Assembly: GCF_000717915.1 (NCBI RefSeq)
Contig: NZ_JOCX01000012.1
Coordinates: 224,257-288,256 of the forward strand
Source: Streptomyces sp. NRRL S-244
GTDB taxonomy: Bacteria; Actinomycetota; Actinomycetes; Streptomycetales; Streptomycetaceae
DNA: 64,000 bases
Direction of reading: 5' to 3'
Of the stretch, positions 50,398 through 60,000 are shown in pieces. The notes below the pieces were generated by a model that saw nothing but the letters and a program-made list of their open reading frames with translations, ran no database searches and was not told the origin of the DNA. Each line of letters begins with the position of its first letter. Positions within the stretch are counted from its first letter, which is position 1. The position numbers and the translations under genes are program-made.

Positions 50398-51545
50398 CCA
50401 TCGAGCAGGACGACACCATGCTCGGCCGCGCCCGGGTTTCCGACACCCCCGAGCTCACCGCGTACTACGGCGAGCTCGAAGCCCTGGACGCCGGCGCCCT
50501 GTGGACCGTCGCCAACGACATCGAGCCCTGGTACCCGCAGCCCAAGTCCGTTCCCGTGCTGTGGCGTTACGAGGAGCTGCGGCCCCTGGTCCACAAGGCC
50601 CTCGGCCTGGTCAAGGCCGACGACGCGGGCCGCCGCGTCGTGATGCTCGTCAACCCCGGCCGCAAGGACGTCAGCGCCGCCGCCGGCCTCCTCTACACCG
50701 GGCTCCAGATCATGGGCCCCGGCGAGGCCATGACCGCCCACCGCCACCAGGCCGCCGCCCTGCGCTTCGTCCACGAGGGCACCGGCGCCTGGACCGTCGT
50801 CGACGGCCAGAAGCTGAAGGTCGGCCCGCGCGACTTCGCGATCACCCCCAACGGCACCTGGCACGAGCACGGCAACGACGGCGAGGACGGGCCGGTCATC
50901 TGGCAGGACGGCCTCGACATCCCGCTCGTCAACGCCCTGGACGCCGGGTTCTACGAGGTCCACCCCGAGCTCCACCAGACGCCCGGGAAGGTGGTCAACT
51001 CCTCCGTGCTCCAGTACGCCGCGAACCTGCTCCCGTACGGCTCCGAGCGCTGGAGCCGGCCCTACTCGCCGCTGCTCGCCTACCCCTGGGAGCCGACGTA
51101 CGAAGCCCTGCTCGGCCTCGCCAGGGCGAGCGAGGGCTCCCCGTACGACGGGGTCGTCGCCGAGTACACCAACCCGGTCACGGGCGGCCCGGTGATGCCC
51201 ACCATGGGCGCCCACATGCAGCTGCTGCGCCCCGGGCAGGCCACCCGCGCCCACCGGCACACCGGCTCGGTGATCTACACGGCGGCCAAGGGGCACGGGG
51301 TCTCGGTGATCGCCGGGCAGCGCTTCGAATGGCGCCAGGGCGACATCTTCTGCGTCCCGTCCTGGGCCTGGCACGAGCACCACAACCTGGACGCCTCCGA
51401 GGACGCCTGCCTGTTCTCCTTCAACGACTTCCCGGTCATGCGCTCGCTCGGCTTCCACCGCGAAGAGGCCTACCCGGACAACGACGGCCACCAGCCGATG
51501 CCCGCGGCCGCGCCGACCTCCGCCGCCCCGACCGCCACCGCCTGA
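50394..51545 (+). CDS. sdgD: Gentisate 1,2-dioxygenase
   Basis: 383-residue bicupin iron enzyme that opens gentisate between C1 and C2 to maleylpyruvate. N-terminal cupin: His116-x-His118 (AHRHQAAALRF) and the second metal motif around GTWHEHGNDG (His157, His159). The C-terminal cupin is similar (RAHRHTGSVIY, WAWHEHHNLD). Length matches the family. ATG 50394 overlaps the nitrilase stop by 4 bases. Symbol follows the Streptomyces WA46 salicylate locus, from memory. Confidence 0.93.
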   Translation: MTIEQDDTMLGRARVSDTPELTAYYGELEALDAGALWTVANDIEPWYPQPKSVPVLWRYEELRPLVHKALGLVKADDAGRRVVMLVNPGRKDVSAAAGLLYTGLQIMGPGEAMTAHRHQAAALRFVHEGTGAWTVVDGQKLKVGPRDFAITPNGTWHEHGNDGEDGPVIWQDGLDIPLVNALDAGFYEVHPELHQTPGKVVNSSVLQYAANLLPYGSERWSRPYSPLLAYPWEPTYEALLGLARASEGSPYDGVVAEYTNPVTGGPVMPTMGAHMQLLRPGQATRAHRHTGSVIYTAAKGHGVSVIAGQRFEWRQGDIFCVPSWAWHEHHNLDASEDACLFSFNDFPVMRSLGFHREEAYPDNDGHQPMPAAAPTSAAPTATA

Positions 51546-51561
51546 CTCGAGGAGCCCCACC

Positions 51562-52512
51562 ATGCGTCTGCTCACCTTCACCACCGGGACCACCGGCACC
51601 ACCACCACCGCCGCCGGCGGCGACGGCGCCCCGCGCCTCGGCGCCGAGGCCGACGGCCTCGTCCTCGACCTCGCGGTCCTGGCCGACCACGCGGGCGTGG
51701 ACCTCCCGCGCGATCTGCTCTCCTTCGTCCAGGCGGGCCCCGCCGCCCAGGAGGCCGCGTCCCGCCTCCTCGAGGCCTACGCCCACGCCGACGCCTCCAC
51801 CCGCCCGGCCGGGGCCGCTCACCGGCTCGAGGAGGTCACCCTGGCCGCCCCGCTGCGCCCCGGCAAGATCATCGGTGTCGGCCTCAACTACGTCGAGCAC
51901 GTCGAGGAGTCCAGCCGCAGCCTGGACACCGACAAGGAACTCCCGCCCCGCCCCGTCCTGTTCAGCAAGCCCGCCACCGCCGTCACCGGCCCCGGCGCGC
52001 CGATCCTGCACAACGGCGACCTCACCCGGCAGCTCGACTGGGAGTGCGAACTGGCCGTCGTCATCGGCCGCACCGCGTTCCGGGTGAGCGAGGAGGACGC
52101 GTACGAGCACGTCTTCGGCTTCAGCATCGTCAACGACATCAGCGCCCGCGACCAGCGCCGCTCCGGCCAGTGGTTCTTCTCCAAGGGGCAGGACTCCTAC
52201 GCGCCCTTCGGCCCGGTGGTCGTCACGGCGGACGAGATCCCCGACCCGATGGCCCTCGACCTCTCGCTGCGCGTCAACGGCGTCACCAAGCAGAAGTCGA
52301 ACACCCGGCACATGCTGTTCCCGATCGCCCGCCTCATCGCCGACATCAGCTCCGGCGTGACCCTGGAGCCCGGCGACGTCATCGCGACGGGATCGCCGTC
52401 CGGGGTGGGCGCCGGCATGGTGCCGCCGGAGTTCCTGGTTCCGGGTGACACGGTCGAGGCGACCGTCGAGCGCATCGGCACCCTGGCCAACCCCGTCGTC
52501 GACGCCCGCTGA
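51562..52512 (+). CDS. FAH-family hydrolase, probably maleylpyruvate (or fumarylpyruvate) hydrolase
   Basis: 316-residue fumarylacetoacetate-hydrolase-fold enzyme. Metal ligands lie in DWECELAVVIG (Glu-x-Glu) and VNDISARD; the substrate loop GVGLNYVEHVEE and IATGSPSGVGAGM are standard. No maleylpyruvate isomerase gene is present, and a maleate isomerase follows, so direct hydrolysis of maleylpyruvate to maleate and pyruvate is the likely reaction. Residues 7-20 are an odd Thr/Gly run. GAGGAG precedes ATG 51562. Confidence 0.9.
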   Translation: MRLLTFTTGTTGTTTTAAGGDGAPRLGAEADGLVLDLAVLADHAGVDLPRDLLSFVQAGPAAQEAASRLLEAYAHADASTRPAGAAHRLEEVTLAAPLRPGKIIGVGLNYVEHVEESSRSLDTDKELPPRPVLFSKPATAVTGPGAPILHNGDLTRQLDWECELAVVIGRTAFRVSEEDAYEHVFGFSIVNDISARDQRRSGQWFFSKGQDSYAPFGPVVVTADEIPDPMALDLSLRVNGVTKQKSNTRHMLFPIARLIADISSGVTLEPGDVIATGSPSGVGAGMVPPEFLVPGDTVEATVERIGTLANPVVDAR

Positions 52513-52546
52513 TCCCCGCACACCCCGTACGCACCGAGGAGTACCC

Positions 52547-53356
52547 GTGCCGCCGCCCCGCACCTACCGCATCGGCCAGATCGTGCCGAGTTCGAACGTG
52601 ACCATGGAGACCGAGGTCCCCGCCATCCTGCGCGCCCGCCAGGCGCTGCTGCCCGACGAGAGGTTCACCTTCCACTCCAGCCGGATGCGCATGACCCATG
52701 TGACTCCGGAACAGCTCAAGGCCATGGACGCCGACTCCGACCGCTGTGCGGTGGAGCTCTCCGACGCCCGCGTCGACGTGCTCGGCTACGCCTGCCTGGT
52801 CGCGATCATGAGCATGGGCCTCGGCTACCACCGCACCTCGGAGCAGCGCCTGCACACCCGTACGGTCGAGAACGGCGCCCCCGCACCCGTCGTCACCAGC
52901 GCGGGCGCCCTCGTCCACGGACTGCACACCATGGGCGCCCGCAAGATCGCCCTGCTCGCCCCGTACATGCGCCCGCTCACGCGGACCGTCGTGGACTACC
53001 TCACGTACGAGGGCATCGAGGTCCTCGACTACGAGGCCCTCGAAATCCCGGACAACCTCGACGTGGCTGCCCACGACCCGGCCAAGCTGCCCGGGCTCGC
53101 CCGCGCGCTGGAGTACGCGGACGCCGACGCGGTCGTGCTCTCCGCCTGCGTGCAGATGCCCTCCCTGGGCGCCATCGAGGAGGCCGAACAACTGCTGGGC
53201 AAGCCGGTGGTGTCGGCGGCCGTCTGCACCGCCCACCAGATGCTGCGCGCCCTCGACCTGCCGGCCGTGGCCCCGGGCGCGGGCCATCTGCTCTCCGGCG
53301 CGTACGCGCAGACGCCGCTTCCGCGGACGCCGCTTCCGCCGCCGCTTCCGCAGTAG
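52547..53356 (+). CDS. maiA: Maleate cis-trans isomerase
   Basis: 269-residue member of the Asp/Glu racemase superfamily. The two catalytic cysteines are Cys83 (GYACLVAIMS) and Cys201 (SACVQMPSL); PSSNVTME near the start is the usual substrate loop. It turns maleate into fumarate for the TCA cycle. GTG 52547 has GAGGAG upstream. The C-terminus ends in a short TPLP repeat. It is the last catabolic gene before the regulator. Confidence 0.92.
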   Translation: MPPPRTYRIGQIVPSSNVTMETEVPAILRARQALLPDERFTFHSSRMRMTHVTPEQLKAMDADSDRCAVELSDARVDVLGYACLVAIMSMGLGYHRTSEQRLHTRTVENGAPAPVVTSAGALVHGLHTMGARKIALLAPYMRPLTRTVVDYLTYEGIEVLDYEALEIPDNLDVAAHDPAKLPGLARALEYADADAVVLSACVQMPSLGAIEEAEQLLGKPVVSAAVCTAHQMLRALDLPAVAPGAGHLLSGAYAQTPLPRTPLPPPLPQ

Positions 53357-53384
53357 GGGCAGGGCCGCGGGGGGAGCGGCTGGA

Positions 53385-53390
53385 TATGAT
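53385..53390 (+). promoter_or_regulatory. -10 like element before PaaX-type gene
   Basis: TATGAT lies 27 bases upstream of the regulator ATG. The -35 region is G-rich and unconvincing; the element may serve an activated or weak promoter so that the regulator is made apart from the operon. Confidence 0.35.
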
Positions 53391-53417
53391 CGCGACCGCG
53401 CACAACGGAAGGCGATC

Positions 53418-54266
53418 ATGTCGGACAGTCCCCTCAGGCCCAGCTCGTTGATCAACACGGTCTACGGAGCGTTCCTGCGCCGCCTCGGCGGCTGGATCTC
53501 CATCGCGGACCTGATCACGCTGATGGGCGAGCTGGACGTCGACGGCCCGGCGGTGCGGTCGGCGATCTCGCGGCTCAAGAAGCGCGGCGTACTGGAACCG
53601 GAGCGCCGGGGTGCCACCGGGTACCGGCTCAGCCCGGCGGTGCACCCCGTCTTCGACGAGGGCGACCGCCGCATCTTCGCCAGCCTCGAACCCGCCGACC
53701 TGGCCGACGGCTGGGCCATGGCGGTGTTCTCCGTACCGGAGTCCGAGCGCTCCCACCGCTACCAGCTGCGCACCCGGCTGACCTGGCTCGGCTTCGGCAA
53801 CATCGCGCCGGGTGTGTGGCTGGCCCCCGGGCGGCTGCTCGACGACGCCCGGGCGATGCTCGTACGGCTGGGCCTCAGCGAGTACGTGCACCTGTTCGCC
53901 GCCGACTACGCCGCCTTCAGCGACCTGGCGCAGACGGTGAGCGACTGGTGGGACTTCCCGGCGATCCAGACCCAGTACGCGGCCTTCACCGACACGTACG
54001 CCCCCGTCGCCGCGCGCCTCGCGGCCGAGGGGGAGCCCGACCCGGCCGAGGCCTTCCGCCACTACGTGCCGCTGCTCACCCAGTGGCGCCGCCTCCCGTA
54101 CCTCGACCCGGGCCTGCCGACCGAACTCCTGCCGGCCGACTGGAACGCGGTGGCGGCCCGCCAGCTCTTCCAGCAGCTCCACGCGGTCCTGCTGGACCCG
54201 AGCCTGCGCCACGTCCGCGCGATCACGGGCCTGGAGGAGGAGACCCCCGGGGCGGACACCCGCTAA
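53418..54266 (+). CDS. PaaX family transcriptional regulator
   Basis: 282-residue repressor of the PaaX family. N-terminal winged helix (SLINTVYGAFLRR, GPAVRSAISRLKKRGVL, residues 10-60), central WxxxxFSVPESER dimer region and the conserved HYVPLLTQWRRLPYLDPGLP near the end. PaaX proteins respond to aryl-CoA compounds; here salicylyl-CoA or gentisyl-CoA would fit, and the shared TTGACGG element is the best candidate target. Its stop overlaps the convergent DMT gene by 4 bases. Confidence 0.93.
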   Translation: MSDSPLRPSSLINTVYGAFLRRLGGWISIADLITLMGELDVDGPAVRSAISRLKKRGVLEPERRGATGYRLSPAVHPVFDEGDRRIFASLEPADLADGWAMAVFSVPESERSHRYQLRTRLTWLGFGNIAPGVWLAPGRLLDDARAMLVRLGLSEYVHLFAADYAAFSDLAQTVSDWWDFPAIQTQYAAFTDTYAPVAARLAAEGEPDPAEAFRHYVPLLTQWRRLPYLDPGLPTELLPADWNAVAARQLFQQLHAVLLDPSLRHVRAITGLEEETPGADTR

Positions 54267-55117
54267 GGGGCGCCCGTCCCGGCCCGGGCCAGGGCGACGA
54301 TACCCCCGCAGATCAGGGCCACGCCCAGCAGTTGGGGCAGCACCCACCAGCCCGCCCGCAGGTGCTCCTCGTACAGGACCACGCCCAGCGCGACGCTGAC
54401 GCTCGCGTCGCCCAGCGTCAGCGCGGGCTGCGAGGCGACCAGCGGCCCGCCCTGCATGGCGTGTTCGAGCAGCAGCAGGGCGCAGATGCCGGTCGCCCCG
54501 AAGGCGTACGTCTGCCACGCGGTCAGGAATCCGACGATGCCGTGCTCGGTCAGCACGTACACGGAGTGCTTCATCAGGGCGGCCGTGATCGCGTAGCAGA
54601 CGGCGGTGGCCGCGCCGAGGCAGCCGGCCCGGGCGCGCCCCGGCGGGCGGCGCAGCCCGGCCACCGTCAGGCCCGCGACGACGGCCGCGCACGCCACGAG
54701 GGCCGGGATCCACCGGTCGACCGGCACCTGCGTCCGGTTCCCGGCGGGGGAGGCCGCGGCCAGCGCCACCCCGAGCCCGGCCACCACCCCGGCCACGGCC
54801 AGCCACAGCGCCCCCGGCAGCCGTCGCCGCGCCACCAGCGAGGCGATCAGCAGCGCGAGCGGCAGCTCCAGCACGAACAGCGGCTGTACGAGGACCAGGG
54901 CACCGGTGGCCAGCGCCGCGGCCTGCCCCACCCCGGCCGCGATCACGGCCAGGATCCCGACGACCCACACGGGCCGCCGAAGCAGGTCGAGGACCAGCCC
55001 GAACCGGAAGCCCTTGCTCTGCGGCACGGTGAGCGCCGCCCGCCGCTGGAGCACGGTGGCCAGCGCATTGCTGAGCGCCGCGAACAGCGCGAAGAGGACC
55101 GGCAGTACGACGCCCAT
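54263..55117 (-). CDS. DMT superfamily (EamA-like) membrane protein
   Basis: 284-residue protein with about nine to ten hydrophobic segments in two similar halves, as in drug/metabolite transporters. The start LPVLFALFAALSNALATVLQRRAAL and later QPLFVLELPLALLI resemble the NIPA/DMT-like group of actinobacteria. ATG 55117 has GAGGATCGG upstream. Probably a small-molecule or Mg2+-type transporter; substrate unknown. Confidence 0.83.
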   Translation of the reverse strand: MGVVLPVLFALFAALSNALATVLQRRAALTVPQSKGFRFGLVLDLLRRPVWVVGILAVIAAGVGQAAALATGALVLVQPLFVLELPLALLIASLVARRRLPGALWLAVAGVVAGLGVALAAASPAGNRTQVPVDRWIPALVACAAVVAGLTVAGLRRPPGRARAGCLGAATAVCYAITAALMKHSVYVLTEHGIVGFLTAWQTYAFGATGICALLLLEHAMQGGPLVASQPALTLGDASVSVALGVVLYEEHLRAGWWVLPQLLGVALICGGIVALARAGTGAP

Positions 55118-55213
55118 CCGCCGATCCTCGGGGCGCCCGCGGCGGCCCCGGCCCGCCGACACGCCCCGACGCGCGGATTCCCCCTGTCCGGTCCCCCGCC
55201 CGCCCCGGCGGGA

Positions 55214-56017
55214 TCAGCGACGGGCGGCCGCCCGGTCCAGGGCGAGGGCCGCCAGGGCCTCCGGGGCGCCGGCCTGGCCGCGGATGCCGGGGAAGGCGTT
55301 GACGTCCACGATGAGCGGGGCGGCGTCGCCGGTGTCGATGAGGTCCACCCCGTAGACGTCGAGCGAGAACACCTCGCCGGTGCGGCGGACCAGGTCCGCC
55401 CAGCCGGGCGGCAGTTCGGCGAGGGGGAGCGGCCGGGTCGGACCCCGGCCCTCCGGTGCGAGCTCGGAACGGCGCAGGGCGGCGAAGACCCGGTCCCCGA
55501 TCGCCCACAGCTTGTGGTCCCAGCCGTTGTTGGGCGCGAACTCCTGCACCACGACGGGCTCCTGCGGCCAGGCGTCGGCGAGCTCGCGCAGCCGGGCCCC
55601 GTCGTCGACCCGGGCGACCAGGTCGTGCCGGCGGCTGTGCCGGCTCTTGACGACCAGGGGCGGGCCGCCGAGTGCTGCGCCGGCCGCCCAGGCCGCGAGG
55701 GAGCCGTAGGTACGGGTGCCCGCGAACGGCAGACCGGCGCGCAGGGCCAACTCCGCCATCCGCGTGCGGTCCTGGCAGAGCGCGGTGGCCGCGGCCGAGT
55801 TCAGCACCGGCGCCCCGCGCCGCTCGAGCTCCCGCGCGAGGTCCAGCGCCCGCGGCGTCCGCGCCTTCAGCAGGTATACGTCGGCCAGGTCCGCGGGGGC
55901 TGCGTCCGCCGCGTCCGGATCCAGCGATTCCCCCCGGTGCCCGGCGGCTTCGAGCAGCGCCGTCGCGGCGGCCAGCAGCGGATGGCCGGGCTCCGGCGTG
56001 ACCAGGCAGATCCTCAC
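55214..56017 (-). CDS. ATP-grasp enzyme B
   Basis: 267-residue ATP-grasp protein of the RimK/ITPK-like kind. ATP-binding strand PLVVKSRHSRRHDLV (about 120-134), QEFAPNNGWDHKLWAIGD, and the metal-binding end DVYGVDLID...LIVDVNAFPGI (219-245). Such enzymes ligate a carboxylate to an amine using ATP. GTG 56017 overlaps the stop of ATP-grasp A (GTGA). No precursor peptide or amino-acid pathway gene is adjacent, so the substrate is open. Confidence 0.85.
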   Translation of the reverse strand: MRICLVTPEPGHPLLAAATALLEAAGHRGESLDPDAADAAPADLADVYLLKARTPRALDLARELERRGAPVLNSAAATALCQDRTRMAELALRAGLPFAGTRTYGSLAAWAAGAALGGPPLVVKSRHSRRHDLVARVDDGARLRELADAWPQEPVVVQEFAPNNGWDHKLWAIGDRVFAALRRSELAPEGRGPTRPLPLAELPPGWADLVRRTGEVFSLDVYGVDLIDTGDAAPLIVDVNAFPGIRGQAGAPEALAALALDRAAARR

Positions 56018-56937
56018 AGCGCGGCCTCGCCGGCCCGGGCGGACGCCTGTGCCGGGATCGACAGGGGCAGTGCGCGAGCCGGCACAGGACAAGCCGCTGC
56101 CGCCGATGCCGCCGCTGCGGCCTGGCCGCCCGCCCGCGCCAGCCCCAGCACGGCCCGCCCCACCCGGGCCGCCGCGTCCGGAACCTGACGGAAGCTCGGG
56201 AAGTCGTTCACGTCCACCACCACCGGCCCGTCCGGACCGAGCAGCACGTCCACCCCGTACAGGTCGAGCCCGTACACCGCCCCCACCTGCGCGGCGATCG
56301 CGGCCACTTCGGCCGACAGCGGCACGCGCCGCTCGCGCACCGCCGGATCCGGGTGCAGGGGCGAGCAGCGCTCGGTGGCGAAGAGCTCCCCGCCGACCGC
56401 GTACACCTTGATGTCGGTGCCCGAGTTGGCCACGTACGGCTGGGCGATGAGCATGTGCTCGCCCGCCAGTTCCGGGAGCAGCGCTTCGAGTTCCCCGGGC
56501 GCGGACACCAGGTGCACGGCCCGCCCGGAGCTGCCGTCCGCGGGCTTGACGACGAGCGGGTACTCCGCGCCCGGTATCTCCCGCAGCAGCTCCGGCCGTG
56601 CCACGGCGTACGTGGGCGGCATCGGGAGCCCCCCGGTCCGGCCGATGGCGGCGGCCAGCGCCTTGTCCCGTACGCCCCGGATCGAGCGGGCGTCGTTGAC
56701 GGTGGTCATGCCGGCCGCCGCCGCGGCTTCGAGCAGGGTCAGCCCGGGGCCGCCGGAGACGGTCTTGAGCACCCAGGCGTCGTGCGTGCCCGAGGCCACG
56801 ACCTCGCCCATGCGCAGCAACGAGCCCCCCGGCCGCACCACGTCCACCTGGTGCCCCCATGCGGTCAGCTGCCGGATCACCTCGTTCGGCATGCCGTCGT
56901 GGCGGTAGTGCTCCTCCACCAGGAAGCAGAGCCTCAT
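56014..56937 (-). CDS. ATP-grasp enzyme A
   Basis: 307-residue ATP-grasp protein related to enzyme B. LVVKPADGSSGRAVHLV (about 125-141) is the ATP loop, IAQPYVANSGTDIKVYAVGG and LYGVDVLLGPDGPVVVDVNDFPSF give the catalytic and metal residues. The C-terminal 35 residues are Ala-rich. ATG 56937 was chosen because the family start MRLCFLVEEHY fits and GAAGG precedes it. It forms a two-gene operon with enzyme B; a palindrome TGTGACGTCACA lies 50 bases upstream. Confidence 0.85.
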   Translation of the reverse strand: MRLCFLVEEHYRHDGMPNEVIRQLTAWGHQVDVVRPGGSLLRMGEVVASGTHDAWVLKTVSGGPGLTLLEAAAAAGMTTVNDARSIRGVRDKALAAAIGRTGGLPMPPTYAVARPELLREIPGAEYPLVVKPADGSSGRAVHLVSAPGELEALLPELAGEHMLIAQPYVANSGTDIKVYAVGGELFATERCSPLHPDPAVRERRVPLSAEVAAIAAQVGAVYGLDLYGVDVLLGPDGPVVVDVNDFPSFRQVPDAAARVGRAVLGLARAGGQAAAAASAAAACPVPARALPLSIPAQASARAGEAAL

Positions 56938-56985
56938 CGACCTTCCCCATATTCCCCGGACGTCCGCCGATCCCGTCCGGCGAGT

Positions 56986-56997
56986 TGTGACGTCACA
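56986..56997. promoter_or_regulatory. Perfect palindrome upstream of ATP-grasp operon
   Basis: TGTGACGTCACA is a perfect 12-base palindrome in the 129-base gap between the HEAT-repeat and ATP-grasp genes, about 50 bases upstream of ATG 56937. Likely a dimeric regulator site (CRP/GntR-type spacing). Confidence 0.55.
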
Positions 56998-57066
56998 GGA
57001 TGTCATGGAGCGCAATGTGATGATCAGTCCGGTTGGGGAAGACTTCGCCGAGGCTCTGCCGGCCGG

Positions 57067-60000
57067 TCACTCGCCGTGTGTGAACGCCACCAGTGCCGCG
57101 TCCCGAACCTCCTGCTCGGTGTGCCGCCTCAGCCCCCGCAGCACCTCACGCCACTCCGGCGGCCAGCCGCAGCGCCGGCCCATGGCCGCGGTGAGCGCGA
57201 CGGCGAACAACCCCGCCACCGCGGCCCCGTCCTCCGCGAGCCCGCGTACGGCCTCCAGCACCACGGCGGGATCCCGGACCAGGTCGCCGTGCCAGTTCCC
57301 GTCGCGCAGCGAGTTCGCCGTCGCCGCGGCCAGCCCGGGCCGGCCCGCATGGGCCTCGACGAGGACGTCCAGGGCCGCCCGCAGCTCCGGCAGGTCCGCG
57401 CGCAGGTCGACCGAGCGCCGCAGCAGCGCCACGCGGAGCGTGGCCAGGGCGGGTTCGCCGGCGAGCTGCCGCACCAGGGCGGCGCGCAGCTCCCCGTGCT
57501 CCGCCGAGACGATCTGACTCAGGAACCGCACCCGCTGGAGCGCCGGGAGGTCCCGCTCGGCCCCCGCCTCCGGGTCGTCACCGGAGCGTACGGTGTCCAA
57601 CAGCTCCTCCACGGCGCGGTGGAACTGGCTCCCGGGCTCGCCGCCGCCGACGGGGTGCGGCAGCTTCGAGCCGGCGATCTTCTCGAGGGCCGTCGCCGCC
57701 GACTTCCAGCCGGGGCCCGACGCCAGGTCGCAGACGGCCCGCCGTACGGGGTCCGCCGCCTCGGGCGCATAGGCGACCCAGTCGGGCAGCGCCGTGACCG
57801 CATGAGCGGCCACGGACCGGTGCGGGGAGGCGGCGAGGAGCGCCACCAGGCGGGCATAGCGCGGCCGGTGCCGCTGCGCCACCCGGAGCGTCGGGGTGCG
57901 CCCGATCACCTCCCCGGCTTCCCGGGTACCGCTCGCCGCGGCCCTCTCCAGCAGGTTCCAGACCTCCCCGGTCCCCAGGAGCCCGATCGCGTGGCTCACG
58001 GCGGCGGTCACCACATCGGGGTGGCTGTCGGCGTCGCCGGCAACGCGCGCCAGCAACGCCGCGGCCCGGCGGGGCGGCAGGAACCGCGCGGTCAGCCGCA
58101 CCGCCTCCTTGCGGCTGGTCACCTTGGCCCCCGACGGCGCGCCCAACAGCCCGTCCAGCAGCTCCGCGAGCCGCATCGGCGCGGTCGCGGCCGCGGCCCG
58201 CCCCGCGGCGTACACCGCGACGCGGGCGTGGTCGTCGCCCGCGTGCGCGAGCAGGTCGGGCAAGGCCGCGGCCGGCTCCGACGTCCGTGCCGAGGCGGCG
58301 AGCGCGGTCTCCGCGAGCACCGTGTCCGCCGAGCGCGCGTGCCGCCGTACGAGCTCCAGCCCGTGGTCGGGGATCCGGGCCGCGCCGCGCAGGACCTCCG
58401 ACCGCTGGTGCACCGTCCTGGACTCGTCGCCGACGGCGACCTCGGCCAGCCAGGCCGCCTCCTCCTGCTGGCGGGGCACCCACCGGTCCGCGCGGTCGAA
58501 CCGGGGGAGCGGCCGCTCCGCTCCCTCCCGCAGGAACCGGCCGTACGGCGGGCGCGCTGCGAGCACGCCGTCCAGCAGATCCGTACGGTGCGCAGACAGC
58601 ACGTCCAGCACGGGTTCCAGCGCGACAGCCGACGGCTCTTGTTCCAGCAGCACGGCCACCCGCTCGCCGCGCGTCGCCGGATCCGCCAGCCAGACCCGCG
58701 CGAATTGCGGGAACCACACGTCGGTGCACCGCTGCCGGGCCTCGTCGAGCATCCGCTGGAGCTCCGGCATGCGGTGGCCGTGCTCGCCCCAGTGGTTCGC
58801 GAACGTGAGCAGCGGCTCGTACTCGCCCTTGGCCGCGCGGACGTCGAGCCAGGGACGCAGGACGTCGAGGATCCGCTGCGCCCGGCCGGGCGGCAGCACG
58901 CTCCCGTACGGAGGGTGCACGACGCGGCCGGTGCGGGCGGTGAGCTCGTGGAGGGTACGCAGCGCCCAGCCGAGCAGGGCGGGGGAGGCGGCCGGGTCCC
59001 CCAGCGCCGCGAACACCAGCCGCTCCAGGGCCCAGTGCGTCTCGCCGGAGCAGTCGCGGGCCTCGACGGCGTCGGTGGCGATCCGGTCCAGGCGGGCGAC
59101 CGAGGTCTCGGCGGCCAGCAGCGGCACCGGTACCCCGGCCAGAGCGGACAGCGCGGCCGCGCGCACGGGGTCGCGGTCGTTGCGCAGCCGCGTCACCATC
59201 AGCTCGAGCACCTCGCCCAGCGCTTCGGCGTCGCGCGCGTGGACCGCGTTCTCCACGAGCCGCGGCCAGGCCGCCCGGCGGGTGTCGGCATCGGACAGCC
59301 GCGTCGCGGCGAGGAGTTCGGGCCGGGCCTCGGCGACCGGAAGGTGCGCGAGGGCTTCGAGGAGCCGCTCGGTCGGCAGGGCTTCGCGGCGGGCGTGGTC
59401 CGCGCATCGCCGCGCCTCGGCCTGGCGGCACTCGCGCGGGAGCAGGGCCAGGACCTCGTCGGGGATCATCCCGTCGGGAGCGGGGGTGTGCGCGGTGGCC
59501 GCGTCGTGGAACGCCGCGCGGCGGCCCGGAGGCAGCGCCTTCAGCAGCGCGGCCAGGTAGGCGGGACGCCCAGCCCAGCGGCGGCCGAGGTCGGGCAGGG
59601 ACGGCGGATCGGCGCGGACGAGCTGCCGCAGCCGGGACGGCGGAGGGAGGTACGCCTGGTACCCGTCCGCGCGTTCGGGGGCGGCCAGCCAGCGTACGAA
59701 CCGTTCCGCGTCCGCGGCGATCAGATCGCCGGCCCGGTTCTCCAGGGGCCGGGGCAGCCGGGCGGGCCCGTACCGCTCCAGCATCCCGAGCACGCGGTCC
59801 GGCGCGGCGGGCAGGGCCGCGGCGATTCCCGGCGCCCTGTGGTGCCACCAACCGGCGCGCAGGTTCTCCGGCAGCTCCGCCAGCTCGGCCGCCGCCTGGT
59901 CCAGCACCGGGCCGGGATGGCAGCGGGCCAGCCGGACCCAGTGCGTGACGGCGTGGGCCAGTTCCGGCAGCAGGGCGGAGACGAACTCCGGCCCGCAGGC

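Noticed and set aside
56938..57066. Precursor peptide for the ATP-grasp pair
   Set aside because: The only start codons in the gap lead into a frame that runs on antisense into the HEAT gene without a stop; no core-peptide-like sequence was seen.
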